A stretch of 15,454 nt of DNA from Bifidobacteriaceae bacterium (GTDB taxonomy: Bacteria > Actinomycetota > Actinomycetes > Actinomycetales > WQXJ01). The stretch covers positions 1 through 15,454 of the forward strand of contig JAITIG010000146.1 in assembly GCA_031279575.1 (NCBI GenBank). Reading direction: 5' to 3'. The stretch's first letter is position 1. Each line of letters starts with the position of its first letter. A model generated the notes under the pieces. The model saw only the letters and a list, made by a program, of their open reading frames with translations, searched no databases and was not told the DNA's origin. This document shows, in pieces, positions 13,132 to 15,454 of the stretch. The position numbers and the translations under genes were made by a program.

Positions 13132-14181
13132 CTACTCGGTCGCGTTGCCGGGCGGGTCGGCTGGCTGGCCCGGGTCAGGCCCGCCTGCGCCGCCGGCCGG
13201 CTCGGCCGGTTCGCTGGGGGGCGGGTCGGCCGCCGGCGCCGCCTGGCGGGCCTGGCGGCGGGCCGAGCGCCGGTGCCAGGCGTCAGCCGCCGCGATGGCG
13301 GCCAAGGCCGCCAAAGCCACCCCCAGAATCACGTACTGGTCGCGTTTGGGCTCGCCCCCGCCATCGGCCTGCGTTGGGGCGCCCGGCCCGCCGCCCGCTG
13401 CCGGCGCCCCGGCCGGGCTCGGGCTCGGGCCGGCCCCTGAGCCAGCCGCCGGCGCCAGCGTGGCGCCGCCGCCACCGCCGGCCCCGGCCGCCCCGCTGGG
13501 CTCCCCGCTGGCCGCCCCGCCGGGCGCGGGGGAGCCCGGCGCGGCCGCCGAGGCGGCCTCGCCGCTGCCCGTCCGGCCGGCCGCGCTGCCAGCGGCGCCC
13601 GCCGCGCCGCCCCCAGAAGCCTGGTCCGAGCCACCCGCCGGGGCGGTGGCGGCGGGTGTGGGCTCAGGCGGCGGGGCGGGCGCGGCGGCCTTGGCCGGGG
13701 TGAACTGGGGCGGCGCGGGCGCCCCGGCCCCCAGGTTGAAGGACCAGCCCTCGAACCCGCCCACCGTGGCGCGCCGTCCCGAGGCCCCCCGGGTGGAATA
13801 GGTCCAGGCGCCGCCATCCGGCGCCCACCAATACGACCAGTGGGCGTCGGCCGGCGGGGTGGACTGGCAGGTCTCCTGGTAGGACGCGCCGCCGGGCCGG
13901 CTCAGCGTCTCATCGGCGCCGGGCCGGCCGCGCAGGCGGCAGACAAACGAGTCGCCGTCATGGGCCGTGCCCTGCACCGAGGCGCCGACCGCCGCCAAGG
14001 CGTCCCGGCCGGTGGCGCCGGCGGCCAGCCCCAGGGCGCAGGTCGCCTCGACCCCGCCGCCCAAAGCCCGAAAGTCGATCACCACGGTGACGCCGTCGGG
14101 CTCGGCGGTGGTGCAGGCCCCGGCGTGCGACTCGGCCGGGACCGCCGCCAGCGCCGCCGCCAAGGCCAGGCTGGCTATCAC
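13132..14181 (-). CDS. Membrane-anchored surface protein with DUF4430/transcobalamin-C-like beta domain
   Basis: 349 residues. A hydrophobic secretion segment spans about 1-20 (IASLALAAALAAVPAESHAG). The globular part is about 22-155. It opens with VTVVIDF, has GATGRDALAAVGASVQG, and ends WSYWWAPDGGAWTYSTRG and FEGWSF; paired Cys occur in TCAL, FVCRL and ETCQ. This order resembles the DUF4430 beta-domain found at the C-terminus of transcobalamin and intrinsic factor (tyrosine/tryptophan block near the end that contacts the corrin in those proteins). A 120-residue Ala/Gly/Pro/Ser stalk follows, then a membrane helix (about 283-301), a basic stop-transfer HRRSARRQAR and a Pro-rich cytoplasmic tail. 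The GTG start lacks the usual basic n-region, and the frame is open upstream with Arg-rich residues, so the true start may be earlier. It follows the toroid gene by 31 bases and is probably in the same operon. Confidence 0.75.
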   Translation of the reverse strand: MIASLALAAALAAVPAESHAGACTTAEPDGVTVVIDFRALGGGVEATCALGLAAGATGRDALAAVGASVQGTAHDGDSFVCRLRGRPGADETLSRPGGASYQETCQSTPPADAHWSYWWAPDGGAWTYSTRGASGRRATVGGFEGWSFNLGAGAPAPPQFTPAKAAAPAPPPEPTPAATAPAGGSDQASGGGAAGAAGSAAGRTGSGEAASAAAPGSPAPGGAASGEPSGAAGAGGGGGATLAPAAGSGAGPSPSPAGAPAAGGGPGAPTQADGGGEPKRDQYVILGVALAALAAIAAADAWHRRSARRQARQAAPAADPPPSEPAEPAGGAGGPDPGQPADPPGNATE

Positions 14182-14212
14182 CGGCCGGCCGCCCCGCCCG
14201 GGCCGGCTCGCC

Positions 14213-15454
14213 TCACCGCCGCGCCTGGCCCTCCAACATGGCGCGCCGGCGGGCCAGCAGCGCCGCGCCGGACAACGCCAGCAGCCCGGCCAACAGCCCG
14301 AGGCCGCCAGCCGGCCAGGCCGCGCCGCTGACCGCCAGCTGGCCGCTGCCGCCGCCCGATGCCGCGCTGCCCGCCGCGTCCCCCGAGCCGGCCGGCGCGC
14401 CGGCGGGCGCGCAGGTGGCGGCCGGGGCGGCGCCGGCCGCGCCCGCCAGCGTCAACTCGGCCAGGGCGGGGCCGCCCAGCGCCAGCACCGCCTGGGCGGT
14501 CGAGCGCCGGAACTGGTCGGTGTTGGTTTGGTCCAAGCCGTACTGCTCGGCCTCGGCCAGCCCGTCCGCGTCAAAGGCGATGGCGCCGACATCCGCCACC
14601 TTGATGGCCGCCCCGCTGGCGGTGGCCTGGGCGCAGCTCAAGGTCAGGCCGCCAATGAAGGCGGCGGCGGTGTCAAGCGAGGCCGGCCCCGCCGCCAGGG
14701 CCGCCGCCTGGGCGCCCGCCAGGCGCAAGGCGCTGGCCGCCAAGCCTGTGGTGTTGGCGTTGGGGCCGCTGTAGGAGCCCGCGAAACCGCCCGTGGCGGC
14801 GTCTTGCCGGGCCCGGAGCCAGGCGACGGCATCGGCCAAGGCGGGCTCTTGGCTGCCGACCCCGGCGGCGGCCAAACCCTGGATGGCCATGGCGGTCGCA
14901 TCTGGGTCGGCCGCGCCGCAGCCGGCCGCCCAACCATAGGAGCCGTAGGCGGCGTTGGACGGGTCGGCGCAGCGCTGGGCGGCCAGCCAGTCCACGCGGG
15001 CGGGCGGCGCGCCGCCGTCGGTGCGGGCCAAAGCGATCAGCGCCAAGGGGTGGGTGAAGGCCATGTCGCCGGCGCCGAACGAGCCGTCGGCGTTCTGCGC
15101 CGCCCTGAGCTCGGCGATCAGGTTGCGCGGCACCGGGCTGGCCGGGAAGGCGGCCGGGTCCAAGCCCGCCACCTGCAAAGCCAGGGCCATTTTGGCCACC
15201 GCCGCCCATTTGGCCGGGTCGCCGGCGGCGCCGATGTAGGCCTCGCCGGAAGCCGCCAGCTTGGCCGCGGTGGCGGCGGCCTGGTCCGCCCCCAGGCCGG
15301 TGGCGGCCAAGCCCAGCAGAGCGTCAATCGTCAGGCCCCAATCGGCGCCGGCCGCGCCGGGCAGGACATCGCCGTTGGCGGCCAGCTGGGCGGCCAGCCA
15401 ACCGGCTGAGGCGGCGGCATCGGCCGGGGCCCCGCCCTGCCAGGGCGGCGCGGG
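14213..15454 (-). CDS. Surface-anchored alpha/alpha-toroid protein (prenyltransferase/transcobalamin-like repeats), N-terminus off right edge
   Basis: At least 413 residues are visible; the frame is open to the window edge and the start is not seen. It shows about six helical-hairpin repeats. Examples are GWLAAQLAANGDV with DWGLTIDALLGLAATG, LIAELRAAQNADGSFGAGD with HPLALIALARTDG, WLAAQRCADPSNAAYGSYG with DPDATAMAIQGLAAAG, and WLRARQDAATGGFAGSY with NANTTGLAASALRLAG. The pattern is shared by squalene-cyclase-like toroids and by transcobalamin/intrinsic factor; the catalytic DxDD of cyclases is absent. It ends with an Ala/Gly/Ser stalk, a membrane helix (GGLGLLAGLLALSGAALLA) and RRRAMLEGQARR, so it is tethered to the outside of the cell. 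It is upstream of, and probably co-transcribed with, the DUF4430-like gene. A cobalamin- or other ligand-binding role is inferred; a glycan- or lipid-related toroid is the alternative. Confidence 0.78.
   Translation of the reverse strand, partial: PAPPWQGGAPADAAASAGWLAAQLAANGDVLPGAAGADWGLTIDALLGLAATGLGADQAAATAAKLAASGEAYIGAAGDPAKWAAVAKMALALQVAGLDPAAFPASPVPRNLIAELRAAQNADGSFGAGDMAFTHPLALIALARTDGGAPPARVDWLAAQRCADPSNAAYGSYGWAAGCGAADPDATAMAIQGLAAAGVGSQEPALADAVAWLRARQDAATGGFAGSYSGPNANTTGLAASALRLAGAQAAALAAGPASLDTAAAFIGGLTLSCAQATASGAAIKVADVGAIAFDADGLAEAEQYGLDQTNTDQFRRSTAQAVLALGGPALAELTLAGAAGAAPAATCAPAGAPAGSGDAAGSAASGGGSGQLAVSGAAWPAGGLGLLAGLLALSGAALLARRRAMLEGQARR

Noticed and set aside
13967..15409. 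480-codon plus-strand frame at the right end
   Set aside because: It is antisense to the toroid repeats, which show regular helical-hairpin motifs on the minus strand. The plus reading is Gly/Arg/Gln low-complexity without motifs.

Overview
The window comes from a very GC-rich actinobacterium (Actinomycetota). Evidence: a DUF3039 protein, a MetH/PAC2 pair and a RecB-like nuclease/TrmI pair, strong G/C third-position bias, frequent GTG starts and Ala/Gly/Pro-rich linkers in housekeeping enzymes. From memory, the PAC2-metH and recB-like-trmI pairs resemble the Mycobacterium tuberculosis Rv2118c-Rv2125 neighbourhood. Genus cannot be decided from the window.

Layout. (1) Bases 1 to about 4150 are compositionally different (about 62-65% GC by hand counts, against roughly 75% further right). 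They hold the tail of a minus-strand MNT-type nucleotidyltransferase at the left edge, about 375 bases without a convincing gene, a translationally coupled four-gene operon (lipoprotein, peptidoglycan-binding adaptor, ABC ATPase, FtsX/MacB-like permease), and an orphan coding-like remnant. (2) Bases 4312-9827 hold a PAC2-family gene (minus) divergent from metH (plus), with a HAD phosphatase overlapping the end of metH. (3) Bases 9816-12643 hold a RecB-family nuclease and a vapBC toxin-antitoxin pair (both minus), divergent from trmI. The 3' end of trmI is followed by a 79-bp tandem duplicate. (4) Bases 12799-13077 encode a DUF3039 zinc-ribbon-like protein, convergent with a two-gene minus-strand cell-surface unit. 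One protein is an alpha/alpha-toroid (prenyltransferase/transcobalamin-like repeats) running off the right edge. The other is a membrane-anchored DUF4430-like beta-domain protein.

How the genes relate. MetH is the cobalamin-dependent methionine synthase. The right-hand surface pair looks like the two domains of animal transcobalamin/intrinsic factor made as two separate anchored proteins, so a corrinoid-capture role is a testable inference. The left operon looks like an envelope ABC export or envelope-remodelling system. TrmI (tRNA m1A58) and the RecB-like nuclease are housekeeping, and vapBC appears inserted between their divergent promoters.

A shared regulatory design was visible. Six of six promoter-proximal genes from 4312 to 13077 (PAC2, metH, recB-like, vapB, trmI, DUF3039) have a TANNNT -10 element ending only 6-8 bases before the start codon, four of them as TAGGGT or a one-base-different form. 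This predicts leaderless transcripts. The left operon lacks this pattern, which fits a different origin.
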